DNA of 64,000 nt from an uncultured Prevotellaceae bacterium (lineage in GTDB: Bacteria > Bacteroidota > Bacteroidia > Bacteroidales > Bacteroidaceae): positions 1 to 64,000 of the forward strand of contig CADCIB010000007.1 of assembly GCA_902801375.1 (NCBI GenBank). Direction: 5' to 3'. The notes below the pieces were generated by a model, which was not told the DNA's origin, searched no databases, and worked only from the letters and a program-made list of their open reading frames with translations. This document shows, in pieces, positions 29,525 through 37,671 of the stretch. The translations under genes were made by a program, and so were the position numbers. Positions within the stretch are counted from its first letter, which is position 1. Every line of letters starts with the position of its first letter.

Positions 29525-29731
29525 ATGATTAAGAAAGAATATATCGCTGCGCCTTCCATCATGATGGTCAAGGCTTCACCCTGCACCGCAATCGCAGCAG
29601 GTTCCATTCTCGTAGATGGTGAACCAACGATCACAGACGACGAAGAAGAAGGTGATGCTTCTGAAGCACGTGCTCGCAAGAACTACAGTTTTTGGGACGA
29701 CGAGTACGACGAAGAGGAAGAATACTATTAA
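29525..29731 (+). CDS. Small acidic protein of unknown function (68 aa)
   Basis: It starts MIKKEYIAAPSIMMVKASP, passes AIAAGS and then becomes strongly acidic (TDDEEEGDASEARARK), ending SFWDDEYDEEEEYY. There is no signal peptide or transmembrane segment. It lies 14 bp after the GLUG gene and 8 bp before GH31, so it is translated within the operon and is not noise. From memory, short proteins with a MKKEYI-type start and a W-D/E-rich end occur beside Bacteroidales surface-protein genes, but I know of no function. A peptide precursor, chaperone-like partner or secretion cofactor are all only possibilities. Confidence 0.7.
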   Translation: MIKKEYIAAPSIMMVKASPCTAIAAGSILVDGEPTITDDEEEGDASEARARKNYSFWDDEYDEEEEYY

Positions 29732-29745
29732 ATTGATTAATGATA

Positions 29746-32181
29746 ATGAAAAAGTTTCTGTTCTCGTTGACAGCTTTGCTGGCAGGTTGCTTCTTGCACC
29801 TGTCGGCAGAGCCCGACAACCCCAATCCACAGGCACATCCCGAGGCTATCGTGACCTCGGGGCGTGCCCGTTTCACGGTACTGACCCCGCAGATGATCCG
29901 CATCCAGTACAGCACGCGCCAGCAGTTTCAGGACCGTGCCACGTTTGCCGTCATCAACCGCGAGTTGCCCGTACCACAGTTTACAACCCGTGAGGAAGGT
30001 GGCTACCTCTACATTGAGACAGAGGCCCTCACACTGCGCTACCGCATAGGAGCTGCCATCAACCCTGCCCTGAAGTCGCCCTCGTCCCTGCAGGTCACAC
30101 TGACCGTGAATGGCATCGAGACCATCTGGTATCCAGGCAAAGACGACGCGATGAACCTGAAAGGCACACGCCGCACACTCGACGGCGGCAGTGGCGACAA
30201 CTACCGTCCCGACCTGGAACAAGGTATCCTCTCGCGCTCAGGGTGGGCCATCATCGACGAGTCGCCCAAGACAAAGCGGGGCGACGGTTCGACGACCTTT
30301 GCTTTTGAAAATAACGTAGACGGCATACCCTGGGTGGCCTCACCCGTAGACCCCAATGCCTACGACTGGTATTTCATGGGCTACGGCCACGACTACCGTC
30401 AGGCCCTTGCCGACTACATCAAGATAGCAGGCAGGCAACCGATGCCGCCGCTTTATGCCTTAGGCTACTGGTACAGCAAGTATCAGCGCTACACGCAACA
30501 GGACTTCATCGATCTGGTGAACGAAATCAAGCAGAACGACATTCCCATCGACGTGATGATCTACGACATGGACTGGCATCTCGACGGCTGGACCGGCTGG
30601 ACCTGGAATAAAAGCATCATTCCCAACCCTGAAGGACTCATGCGCTGGATGCACCAACAAGGGCTGAAGATAGCGCTGAACCTTCACCCTGCCGACGGCG
30701 TTGCCTCCTACGAGGACCACTACGACGAGATAGCCGCCGACATGAATATTCCTTTTGGCGAAAGAGTGCCTTGGATGCTGGAAGACTCGACGTTCTATCG
30801 CTCGATGTTCAGCCATATCATCCGCGAGCGCGAAGAGCAGGGCGTGGACTTCTGGTGGATCGACTGGCAGCAGAACCTCACGAGCAACTATATCAATGGG
30901 TTGAGCGAAACGTTCTGGTGCAACCACGTGTTCTATGGCGACATGCGCGAACAGCGTACCGACCGCCGTCCGATGATTTTCCACCGCTGGGGGGGTATGG
31001 GTAGCCATCGCTATCCGATAGGCTTCTCGGGCGACACCTATGGCACCTTTGGTTCGCTGGCCTTCCAGCCCTACTTCACGGCTACCGCCTCGAATGTTTG
31101 TTTTGGCTATTGGGGCCACGACATAGGCGGCCACCTGCAAATAGGCGAAATGAACCCAGAACTGATGCTTCGCTGGCTGCAGTATGGCGTGTTCTCGCCC
31201 ATCTTCCGCACCCATGGTGCCAGCCAGAGCGGCAATGAGCGCCGCATCTGGAAATACCCCAATTTCCCATTGCTGCTCGACTGTGTGAACCTGCGCTATC
31301 AGCTCATGCCCTATATCTATACGGCTGCGCGTCAGGCCTATGACACGGGCGTTTCCATCTGTCGGCCGCTTTACTACGATTGGCCTGAGGAGAATGAGGC
31401 TTACCGTCAGGAGGGTGAGTATATGTTTGGCGACGACATTCTTGTCTCTCCTGTGGTGACGCCAGCCGAAGACAACGGCAAGGCTTTCCACAAGACCTGG
31501 CTCCCCGAAGGACTATGGTTCGACGTTACACGCCAAATGCTCACAGAGGGCGGCTCCATCATGAGCGATGAGTACGATCAGCACGAAATTCCTTATTTCT
31601 TCCGTGCAGGAGCCGTGATACCCTGCAATCCGAAGGTCGACAACCTGAAGACGCGTCCTGGGCAACTGATTCTGAAAGTGGTGCCGGGTGCCGACGGCAA
31701 AGGTGTGCTCTATGAGGACGATGGCGATTCACAAGCCTATCAGACGGGTGGCTTCACCACTACCGCCTTTATGCAGCAACGCACAGTCAATACCACCCTG
31801 CTGACCATCGCTCCCCGCGAGGGACAGTTTGAGGGCATGCCCACGGAACGTGCTTGGAAAGTGGTGTTCCTGAAGGAAGTGGAGCCCTTGCGGGTAACCG
31901 TAAACGGGACTCCCACCAACGACTGGACGTGGGATGCACAGACTGGTCAGGTGACGGTGAACATTGCCTCGACGCCTTGCAGCGAGCAGGTGGTTGTAGC
32001 GCTGTCGTTCACAGAAGGAGCCACTGGGGTGCCTTTTGCTACGACGCAGTCGCAGTCTACAGAACAGCAGCGGTTCGACCTGCAAGGGCGACGCATGGAC
32101 GCAGAGTGGGGGGCTCCCTTCATTCAGCGCACACGGCAGTCCGATGGTAGTGTCGTATCAAGGAAATATGTGAAACATTAA
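29746..32181 (+). CDS. GH31 alpha-glycosidase with sorting-like tail (third of three)
   Basis: 811 residues from the ATG at 29746; an ATG two codons earlier (29740) is also possible. It resembles the first GH31 closely: ARFTVLTPQMIRIQYS at the N-terminus, MDWHLDGWTGWTW, the likely nucleophile Asp373 in GVDFWWIDW and GFSGDTYGTF for the acid/base. Unlike its two paralogues it ends with a tail (RFDLQGRRM...SRKYVKH) of type IX sorting style. The signal sequence contains LAGC, a possible lipobox, and also a type I site after HLSA, so its anchoring is ambiguous. It is probably the surface-exposed alpha-glucosidase or alpha-xylosidase of the system. Confidence 0.92.
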   Translation: MKKFLFSLTALLAGCFLHLSAEPDNPNPQAHPEAIVTSGRARFTVLTPQMIRIQYSTRQQFQDRATFAVINRELPVPQFTTREEGGYLYIETEALTLRYRIGAAINPALKSPSSLQVTLTVNGIETIWYPGKDDAMNLKGTRRTLDGGSGDNYRPDLEQGILSRSGWAIIDESPKTKRGDGSTTFAFENNVDGIPWVASPVDPNAYDWYFMGYGHDYRQALADYIKIAGRQPMPPLYALGYWYSKYQRYTQQDFIDLVNEIKQNDIPIDVMIYDMDWHLDGWTGWTWNKSIIPNPEGLMRWMHQQGLKIALNLHPADGVASYEDHYDEIAADMNIPFGERVPWMLEDSTFYRSMFSHIIREREEQGVDFWWIDWQQNLTSNYINGLSETFWCNHVFYGDMREQRTDRRPMIFHRWGGMGSHRYPIGFSGDTYGTFGSLAFQPYFTATASNVCFGYWGHDIGGHLQIGEMNPELMLRWLQYGVFSPIFRTHGASQSGNERRIWKYPNFPLLLDCVNLRYQLMPYIYTAARQAYDTGVSICRPLYYDWPEENEAYRQEGEYMFGDDILVSPVVTPAEDNGKAFHKTWLPEGLWFDVTRQMLTEGGSIMSDEYDQHEIPYFFRAGAVIPCNPKVDNLKTRPGQLILKVVPGADGKGVLYEDDGDSQAYQTGGFTTTAFMQQRTVNTTLLTIAPREGQFEGMPTERAWKVVFLKEVEPLRVTVNGTPTNDWTWDAQTGQVTVNIASTPCSEQVVVALSFTEGATGVPFATTQSQSTEQQRFDLQGRRMDAEWGAPFIQRTRQSDGSVVSRKYVKH

Positions 32182-32199
32182 TCATTCGATATCAAGAAT

Positions 32200-33144
32200 A
32201 TGAAGAGAATATATCTGACAGCCATCATGGCTTTGACCTTTGCCGCCACATCGTGGGCACAGCAGTTTGAACAGCTTTGGGCTACGGGCAGTGCCGTACC
32301 CAATGGTACGCAACAGTTGGTGAAACGGCCAGACGGAATGTTCCGCTTTGCTGGCTCGCTGAATGCCGGCGAACTGAAAATCATGACCACAGCGGAGTAT
32401 GAACAAGGTACGACACAGTTTCTGAAACCACAGTTCGTGGATTCCTATCTCATTAACAACGGCTTGAGCTATTCCGTGACGTCGGATGCTTCGCAACCAG
32501 GTTGGGTGGTGTCGTTCCAGGAGGATACCTACCGCTTCCTCATCGACCCTAACAGCCGTCGGCTCACGGGCGAGCTGATGCTCCCTTGGAACGAGGTGCT
32601 CATTGCCGGCAGTGCCTTCCGCGGTGGTTCCGACCGTGTGGAATGGAAGCGCGACAATATGCTCCCCTTCGTTCGCGACCACGAGAACCCGTATGTCTTC
32701 ACATGGGAAGGCGAACTGGGTATATATAATAATGTAGTGGAACCTGGACGCTTCAAACTGGAGGGCCAGATGACATGGGGACCGCGCGAGCTGCATCCCT
32801 ACGTGCAAGATGAGAGTCTTCTGGAATGTACGCAGATGCGGACTGGCGGTGACGACACCAAGTGGAAGGTTTCCCAACAGGGCACGTATCGCATCACGGT
32901 CGATCTCTTCAATGAGACCTTCCATGCAGAGCTGGTGAGCCCGCAGAATGCTCCCCAGACAAGTGAGCCCACAGAGGTAAAGAGCAATGAGACAACCTCC
33001 ATCGTACCCTCGTCCATGAAGGTTAGGGAAGGGACTGCGGCTTCCATCTACAACCTGCGGGGGATACGTCAGCCGGCTCTCTGTCAGGGCATGAACATCG
33101 TGAAGCAGGCCGATGGCTCGGTCTGCAAGGTGTATGTGAGATAG
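32200..33144 (+). CDS. SusE/SusF-like exported glycan-binding protein
   Basis: 314 residues with signal peptide MKRIYLTAIMALTFAATSWA and no lipobox. Two tandem beta-sandwich modules of the SusE/SusF C-terminal type can be seen (LWATGSAVPNGTQQLVKR and MLPWNEVLIAGSAFRGG, each followed by YRFLIDP or YRITVDL strands). A linker rich in S/T/E leads to a tail (IYNLRGIRQ...CKVYVR) of sorting type. It binds polysaccharide by family analogy. It lies 18 bp after GH31 in the same operon. It replaces the usual lipid anchor by a C-terminal tail. Confidence 0.75.
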   Translation: MKRIYLTAIMALTFAATSWAQQFEQLWATGSAVPNGTQQLVKRPDGMFRFAGSLNAGELKIMTTAEYEQGTTQFLKPQFVDSYLINNGLSYSVTSDASQPGWVVSFQEDTYRFLIDPNSRRLTGELMLPWNEVLIAGSAFRGGSDRVEWKRDNMLPFVRDHENPYVFTWEGELGIYNNVVEPGRFKLEGQMTWGPRELHPYVQDESLLECTQMRTGGDDTKWKVSQQGTYRITVDLFNETFHAELVSPQNAPQTSEPTEVKSNETTSIVPSSMKVREGTAASIYNLRGIRQPALCQGMNIVKQADGSVCKVYVR

Positions 33145-33175
33145 TTTGTCCATCCATTATTTCCTAATCCTGATC

Positions 33176-34444
33176 ATGAGACGATTGCTTTCCATATGGA
33201 TGCTGTTCATGGCCTTGGCCGACGTGTCGGCGCAGGGTGGCAGTGGTGTGTATGTGGGTGGTCACATCCGTAGGGAGCGCCCCAATACCGTTACCAAACT
33301 GAAGAATTCCGGCTTTACCTATGTCATCCTTTTCAACGTGAACGTGGAAGAAGACGGCACACTGACCACCGACGGCGAAACCATCTGCCGCGACGGGGAG
33401 TATGTCTTCGCCAACGAGCAGCCTCACTATGTGGAAGATGTGAAGGCGCTGAAGACCTGGCCTACAGGCATTGAGCGCATAGAAATATGCATCGGAGGAT
33501 GGGGCAATCAGTCGTATGACCGCATCCGCGACCTCATCAATCAGGAGGGGATTGGGCAGAGCTCCATTCTTTATCGCAACTTCAAGGCGCTGAAGGATGC
33601 CATTCCTGAGATTGATGCCGTGAACAACGACGATGAGCATTGCTACGACGTGTCGACTGCAGTGAAATTCCACGTCATGATGCGTCAGCTGGGCTACAAA
33701 ACCACGGTGGCACCCTATATGAATAAGACTTTCTGGGAGAATCTGGTGACGCAGGTGAACCAAAGCCGGCCAGGCGCGTGCGACCTTGTGATGATACAGT
33801 GCTACGATGGTGGGGCCAACAACAACCCGTCGGATTGGCACTTGGGTGGACTGCCCCTGCATGCCGGCCGCACCAACTACCAAACCGACATGAATACCTC
33901 TGTCAGTCAGATGGAAACCTGGCGCGACAACTGCGACGTGACGGGTGGCTTCGTTTGGGTGTACAACGATGAGACGTGGAACCTCAACCAATGGGCTTCG
34001 GCGATGAACCGCGTGTTCCCTTCCAGAGAGGTGGACAATCCCGTGATCACGTTCTACAGCGACAACAGTTTCCGCGGATATGCAGTAGAGTTGCCCGAAG
34101 GGACATTCTGCACAGGCGAACTCTCGGCTTATGGCATCGCCGACAAGGACATCGCCTCGTTTAAGATGCTACCTGGCTATCAGCTGACAGCCTATGCCAA
34201 TCCTGACCTGACGGGCAGTAGCAACACCTGGACCGATGAGGAGGCCGCCCGTATGGGGGCCTGGGGCAACCGCATCTCGTCGTTGAAGATCGAGAAGCTG
34301 GAAACTCCCACGTCCATACAAGTGTCGAACACCCGCAGCGAGGATGCCGACAGCTACAATCTGCAGGGCATGAAAGTGGTGAATGAAAGTTCTGGCACCA
34401 GCCACATCCGCGTGATGAAAGGGCGGAAAGTCGTTGTCAGGTAA
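33176..34444 (+). CDS. GH18-like domain fused to a beta/gamma-crystallin-like domain
   Basis: 422 residues from the ATG at 33176; a TTG at 33146 would add ten residues. Signal peptide ends DVSAQG. Residues about 20-275 look like a GH18-type barrel: GFTYVILFNVNV, ICIGGWGN and DAVNNDDE, which fits the chitinase signature DxxDxDxE with Asn at the second acidic place, and FVWVYNDETWN. Residues about 290-375 (VITFYSDNSFRGYAVEL and QLTAYANPDLTGSSNTW) resemble a beta/gamma-crystallin repeat pair. It ends YNLQGMKVV...KGRKVVVR. It may cleave or only bind GlcNAc-containing glycans. Confidence 0.72.
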   Translation: MRRLLSIWMLFMALADVSAQGGSGVYVGGHIRRERPNTVTKLKNSGFTYVILFNVNVEEDGTLTTDGETICRDGEYVFANEQPHYVEDVKALKTWPTGIERIEICIGGWGNQSYDRIRDLINQEGIGQSSILYRNFKALKDAIPEIDAVNNDDEHCYDVSTAVKFHVMMRQLGYKTTVAPYMNKTFWENLVTQVNQSRPGACDLVMIQCYDGGANNNPSDWHLGGLPLHAGRTNYQTDMNTSVSQMETWRDNCDVTGGFVWVYNDETWNLNQWASAMNRVFPSREVDNPVITFYSDNSFRGYAVELPEGTFCTGELSAYGIADKDIASFKMLPGYQLTAYANPDLTGSSNTWTDEEAARMGAWGNRISSLKIEKLETPTSIQVSNTRSEDADSYNLQGMKVVNESSGTSHIRVMKGRKVVVR

Positions 34445-34467
34445 ACATAAAAACAGCGATAGAAGTT

Positions 34468-37400
34468 ATGACAAGATCATTATTATTCTCCGTATGCATA
34501 CTGTTTGGCAGCGTGTGGTCGACATCGGTTTCTGCTTCGCCTGTCACGCGTGGACAGGCTCGCCAGCAGGCACAACAGTTCTTGACCTTGAAGGGGCGCA
34601 GCCTGTCGGAACACGCACCCTACCATGCGCCTCGACACACAAGTGGGCAGGCGGATGCCGACAATGCGCTCTATTATGTGTTCAACACCACAGGCAACCA
34701 GGGATTTGTCGTCATATCGGGCGACGACCGCACGGAGCAGGTGCTGGGCTATGTGGAGCACGGTTCCTTCAACGCGCAGAACATGCCCGAGGGGCTGCGC
34801 TGGCTGCTGCAGATGTATGAGGAACAGATAGCCAGCTTGGATGCCGCCGTCCCCTCAGCCCCCTTGATACGAACCAACGAAGGGGGCGTCACTCCCCGCC
34901 TCTATGAGGCTTCTTCAGCTCAGTCCCAACAATTCCTCCCCCTGCAGGGGGAGTTGGAGGGGGGCGCATGTGCCTCTCCTGCCCGCCACACGGTGGAACC
35001 CCTGATGACCACTCGCTGGAATCAGTTCGGGCCTTACAACTTGCTATGCCCTCGTTATTATAATGATGATGGCACGGAGGCCGACCTTTGTGCCACGGGT
35101 TGTGTGGCAACGGCCATCGCCCAGGTGATTGGCTACTATCGCTATCCCGCTGAGACCCAGCGCTATATTCCTTCCTACGAAGTGGAGTTCAAAGCTGGCG
35201 ATAACACCATCAAGAAGCGCCTTGACGGCATTCCTGCCCATTCGGTCATCGACTGGGACAATATCCTCGATGTGTATACTGGCAACGAGACTGCCCAGCA
35301 AGATACAGCCATCGCCCAGCTGATGTATTGGGTGGGCGTAGGCTGCAAGATGGGCTACGGTCCCTCGTCGGGCGCAGGCTTCTCTGAAGGTGTGAAGGCG
35401 CTGGTGAACTATTTTGGTTTCGATGACGGCACGCACATCGAGCAGCGTGGCAACTTCACCATCGAGGGCTGGAGCAATCTACTCTATACAGAACTGGCCA
35501 ATGGACACCCCATTGCCTTTGCAGGAACAAATTCAGGCGGTGCCCATGCCTTTGTGATCGATGGCTACGACATCAGCGGACTGTTCCACCTGAACTGGGG
35601 ATGGGGCGGCATGGACGATGGCTATTTCCGCGTGGATGTGTTGGCACCCGACGACAACAGTGGAGCTGGCGCCAGTCAGACCCCCGACGGCTATAACATG
35701 GGGCAGGAGGCCATCATCGGCATGCGTCTGCCCGACGACGTGAAAGCAGAGACCGTGCAGCCGCGACTGACGGTGAACGATTGGGAACTGCGCAGTGGCA
35801 ACCGCTTCTTCGCCAACTATGTGAACTGGAGTGGCGTCAGTGCCCAGTGGGATATGGGCATCGCCTATGCCAACGACGAGGGGGGACTCACCCTCATTGG
35901 TACAAAGCAGAGCTATCAGGTGAGCACGAATTTCTACATAGGCCTGGAGTTTGAAGTGAAGGGACTTGCCCCAGGCACCTACCACATGGTGCCTGTCAGT
36001 AAGCGCAGCTCACAGAAAGTGTGGCAAACCCACGTGAATCCCAACATCACCTATGTCCTTGTCGTCGTCGATGAGCAAGGAAACATCTCCATGGAAAAAC
36101 ATCCGATCGAGGACATAACACTGGCTCAGCTCAATTTCCCCAGCAACCACAAGGTGGGCGACCGGCAGACGGTGCAGGCTGTGTTCCAGAACCATGGTGA
36201 AGAGTATTCGCGTGAGGTACACCTCTTTGCCAGTCCAACAGCCGACAAGGGCGAGCATCTCTGCCGCACTCAGGTGACCATTGCCGAAGGTGGTGAGACC
36301 GTCAGTGCCTTTACCTTCACACCCGATGTGGCAGGCACATGGAACATCTGGCTCACCAACGACTGGGATGGAAACGACGTAGTGGGGCAGGGGACAGTGG
36401 AAATCACTGCCGAAGGTATTGCTTCCTCCCATAAGCTGCGCTATGCGAGCCATACTGTGAGCAACCGTTCGAACGGCTTGGTGTATGGCAACTGCATGCA
36501 AGGAAAAGTGACCATTCTGAACCAGGGTGACGAGGTGTTCGACGGTGTCGTGCGCCTGTGGCTCTTCAAGGAGGCAGCCGGTGGAGGTTTCTTCGGAGAT
36601 GCCAGCGTGTTTGTCCACCTCACCATTGAGCCAAACAAAACGGCACAGGCCTTCTACGACTTCGACCACCTGGAGCTGAATGCCAACTACGTCATGAGTA
36701 TTCTCTATGCTGAGGGCGGCGACATTCAGGATGGCGGTCTGAAGAATATGGGCCGCACCACGGCGGGCATCCTCTATTGGCAGCAGAACAAGCAGCTCAG
36801 CGGCATGGCTCCTACCAAAACGCTCCGGGTGCCGAGCGGCGCTGTGGCCGTCGACATGAGCAGTGCCGGAAATTCTGTACAGACAGTACAACCCAACGAG
36901 AATCCCAACACAATTTATATATTATCAGCCAGCGCACAACTTCCTGAAGGCCTTGAGGGGAAGAATGTGGTTCGCGGAAAAGACTGCGAACGGCTGGTAC
37001 TAACGGACAACTATGGGTTCTGGTCGCCCATCAGGTTTAACGCCGCACACGCTGAATACAGCCGTGTGGCCGCACCCGTGTGGGAAACCATCGCCCTGCC
37101 CTTCGCCGCCGACGCCCTGCCTTCGGGCGTCACGCTGAAGGAGTTTACGGAACAGGACGACGAGGGCAATGTCTGCTTTGCTGTGTCGTCAGGTTTGCAG
37201 CGCAACATTCCTTATCTTATCTATAGCGCCAAAGAAGGCGAAATTCTGTTTGAAGGCACCGACGTGCGCATCTCTTCCTCGAAAGAGGCACCGATGATGG
37301 CGGGCACCAGCGACTTCCAGTTCACGGGCACCACCCTCAGCACCACCTTCAATCCCAGTGAAATCTACGACCTTGATGCCGAAAACGGCTGTTTCAGCTT

Positions 37401-37656
37401 GATTGACGAGCGCACCACGGTTAAACCATTCCGTGGTTGGTTCGTCTGTTCTTTAGGGGCAGACCATCTGCCTTCTGCGATTTCCTTTGACACGGATGTG
37501 CCCGTGATTCCCACGGCCATCCAACCATGTGTTGAGGTCATGCCGCAACAGGTTTACGACATGCAGGGCCGAAAGGTGGGCACCCTCACCGCTCATCCTT
37601 CGTCTCTGAGAAAGGGCATCTACGTGGTCAATGGAAAGAAGGTCGTGATTCACTAA
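34468..37656 (+). CDS. C10-family (streptopain-like) cysteine protease, multidomain
   Basis: 1062 residues. Signal peptide (about 1-24) is followed by a propeptide of the Spi/C10 type (VTRGQARQQAQQFL...YVFNTTGNQGFVVISGDDRTEQVLGY). The catalytic domain starts near residue 180. The nucleophile is Cys212 in ATGCVATAIAQV and the catalytic His is His360 in GGAHAFVIDGY, followed by FHLNWGWGGMDDGYF. About 600 residues of beta domains follow, including one with WETIALPFA that resembles the end of the third GLUG protein. The tail is YDMQGRKV...YVVNGKKVVIH. A GC-rich palindrome lies in the propeptide linker. It probably degrades protein on or near the cell surface, consistent with a glycoprotein target. 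Confidence 0.92.
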   Translation: MTRSLLFSVCILFGSVWSTSVSASPVTRGQARQQAQQFLTLKGRSLSEHAPYHAPRHTSGQADADNALYYVFNTTGNQGFVVISGDDRTEQVLGYVEHGSFNAQNMPEGLRWLLQMYEEQIASLDAAVPSAPLIRTNEGGVTPRLYEASSAQSQQFLPLQGELEGGACASPARHTVEPLMTTRWNQFGPYNLLCPRYYNDDGTEADLCATGCVATAIAQVIGYYRYPAETQRYIPSYEVEFKAGDNTIKKRLDGIPAHSVIDWDNILDVYTGNETAQQDTAIAQLMYWVGVGCKMGYGPSSGAGFSEGVKALVNYFGFDDGTHIEQRGNFTIEGWSNLLYTELANGHPIAFAGTNSGGAHAFVIDGYDISGLFHLNWGWGGMDDGYFRVDVLAPDDNSGAGASQTPDGYNMGQEAIIGMRLPDDVKAETVQPRLTVNDWELRSGNRFFANYVNWSGVSAQWDMGIAYANDEGGLTLIGTKQSYQVSTNFYIGLEFEVKGLAPGTYHMVPVSKRSSQKVWQTHVNPNITYVLVVVDEQGNISMEKHPIEDITLAQLNFPSNHKVGDRQTVQAVFQNHGEEYSREVHLFASPTADKGEHLCRTQVTIAEGGETVSAFTFTPDVAGTWNIWLTNDWDGNDVVGQGTVEITAEGIASSHKLRYASHTVSNRSNGLVYGNCMQGKVTILNQGDEVFDGVVRLWLFKEAAGGGFFGDASVFVHLTIEPNKTAQAFYDFDHLELNANYVMSILYAEGGDIQDGGLKNMGRTTAGILYWQQNKQLSGMAPTKTLRVPSGAVAVDMSSAGNSVQTVQPNENPNTIYILSASAQLPEGLEGKNVVRGKDCERLVLTDNYGFWSPIRFNAAHAEYSRVAAPVWETIALPFAADALPSGVTLKEFTEQDDEGNVCFAVSSGLQRNIPYLIYSAKEGEILFEGTDVRISSSKEAPMMAGTSDFQFTGTTLSTTFNPSEIYDLDAENGCFSLIDERTTVKPFRGWFVCSLGADHLPSAISFDTDVPVIPTAIQPCVEVMPQQVYDMQGRKVGTLTAHPSSLRKGIYVVNGKKVVIH
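34935..34966. repeat. GC-rich palindrome inside the C10 protease gene
   Basis: tccccctgcaggggga (34937-34952) is a perfect 16-bp palindrome, followed by gttggaggggggcg. It resembles the intergenic CCCCTCC-n4-GGAGGGG elements at 1-1057 and 45.5-46.0 kb. It is read in frame as FLPLQGELEGG (residues 156-166) in the linker between propeptide and protease. Confidence 0.75.
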
Positions 37657-37671
37657 TCTATGTTTTATATC

